Shown here: positions 6,030 to 6,228 of the stretch, one piece after another
How the letters are laid out: each line of letters begins with the position of its first letter
Numbering within the stretch: the first letter of the stretch is position 1
NCBI GenBank assembly: GCA_024225875.1
Contig: JAAEMD010000447.1
Coordinates: forward strand, 1-6,228
Direction of reading: 5' to 3'
Origin: a bacterium
GTDB lineage: Bacteria > Margulisbacteria > Marinamargulisbacteria > JAAEMD01
Length of the DNA: 6,228 nucleotides
Position numbers and translations under genes: made by a program
The notes under the pieces: generated by a model
Databases searched by the model: none
Told to the model about the DNA's origin: nothing
The model's input: only the letters and a program-made list of their open reading frames with translations

Positions 6030-6132
6030 GTCTCAGATGTTTTTATCCTTGACCATAATGTGCGCTTTATTAAAAGTCGTTCTGGACTATTAAGTTGATT
6101 ATTTATTTACAGGCGATAACGAATTTTAGTTA

Positions 6133-6156
6133 GGGCTTGCTGACGCAGCCCAGCAA
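6133..6156. other. Compact GC-rich stem, possible pseudoknot, in a gene-free stretch
   Basis: GGGCT (6133-6137) pairs with AGCCC (6147-6151), and TTGCTG (6137-6142) pairs with CAGCAA (6151-6156). The two stems interlock in the order needed for an H-type pseudoknot, sharing only their boundary bases, or they act as alternative hairpins. The stretch stands out against its AT-rich surroundings and is not followed by a T-run. No coding frame is evident in 6000-6228. It could be part of a dispersed repeat or the leader of a gene beyond the edge. Confidence 0.4.
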
Positions 6157-6228
6157 ACCATGTTCACAGGCACAAAATAAAGGTAAAATAAGAGTATTCC
6201 AAAACAGGAAAATAAAAGAAAGTGCAAA

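Noticed and set aside
6120..6160. Integron attC site, suggested by GTTAGGGC and the paired GC-rich arms
   Set aside because: GTTAGGG does not fit the GTTRRRY core, no matching RYYYAAC box is found at a suitable distance and there is no integrase or cassette context.

Overview
The window looks like AT-rich chromosomal DNA from a motile, diderm bacterium. A flagellar export ATPase module (fliH-fliI-fliJ) and a prolipoprotein diacylglyceryl transferase lie next to a membrane-anchored ComEA with an SLBB domain. The protein style and base composition fit a Desulfobacterota (deltaproteobacterial) lineage. That placement is an inference from gene content, not a database match.

Layout from left to right. 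Positions 1-336 hold no confident gene: a 116-bp repeat element (48-163), a short hydrophobic open frame without a good start, and a plausible promoter just before comEA. comEA (337-972, +) is followed by a convergent gap (973-1183) with a small hairpin and a second, inverted copy of the repeat (1053-1170). lgt (1184-1981, -) is then read towards comEA. A 72-bp gap separates lgt from the divergent fliH (2054-3253), fliI (3286-4590) and fliJ (4593-5078), a tight operon. A third copy of the repeat (5119-5235) lies between fliJ and a class I SAM-dependent methyltransferase (5264-5999) whose reading frame is broken by one extra base near 5550-5561. The last 229 bases contain no gene but hold a compact GC-rich stem structure at 6133-6156.

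FliH, FliI and FliJ should together form the cytoplasmic ATPase complex of the flagellar type III export apparatus: FliH as stator and regulator, FliI as hexameric ATPase, FliJ as central stalk. Lgt lipidates prolipoproteins in the inner membrane, and ComEA is expected to bind incoming DNA during natural transformation. No functional link between these three systems is evident.

The most notable feature that ordinary genes do not explain is the family of three 116-118 bp elements. They share terminal inverted repeats (TATAGC...GCTATA), are bounded by TA dinucleotides and all sit between genes. They resemble non-autonomous miniature transposons. Other points of interest are the frameshifted methyltransferase, a tandemly repeated acidic tail on FliH and a possible leaderless start for comEA.
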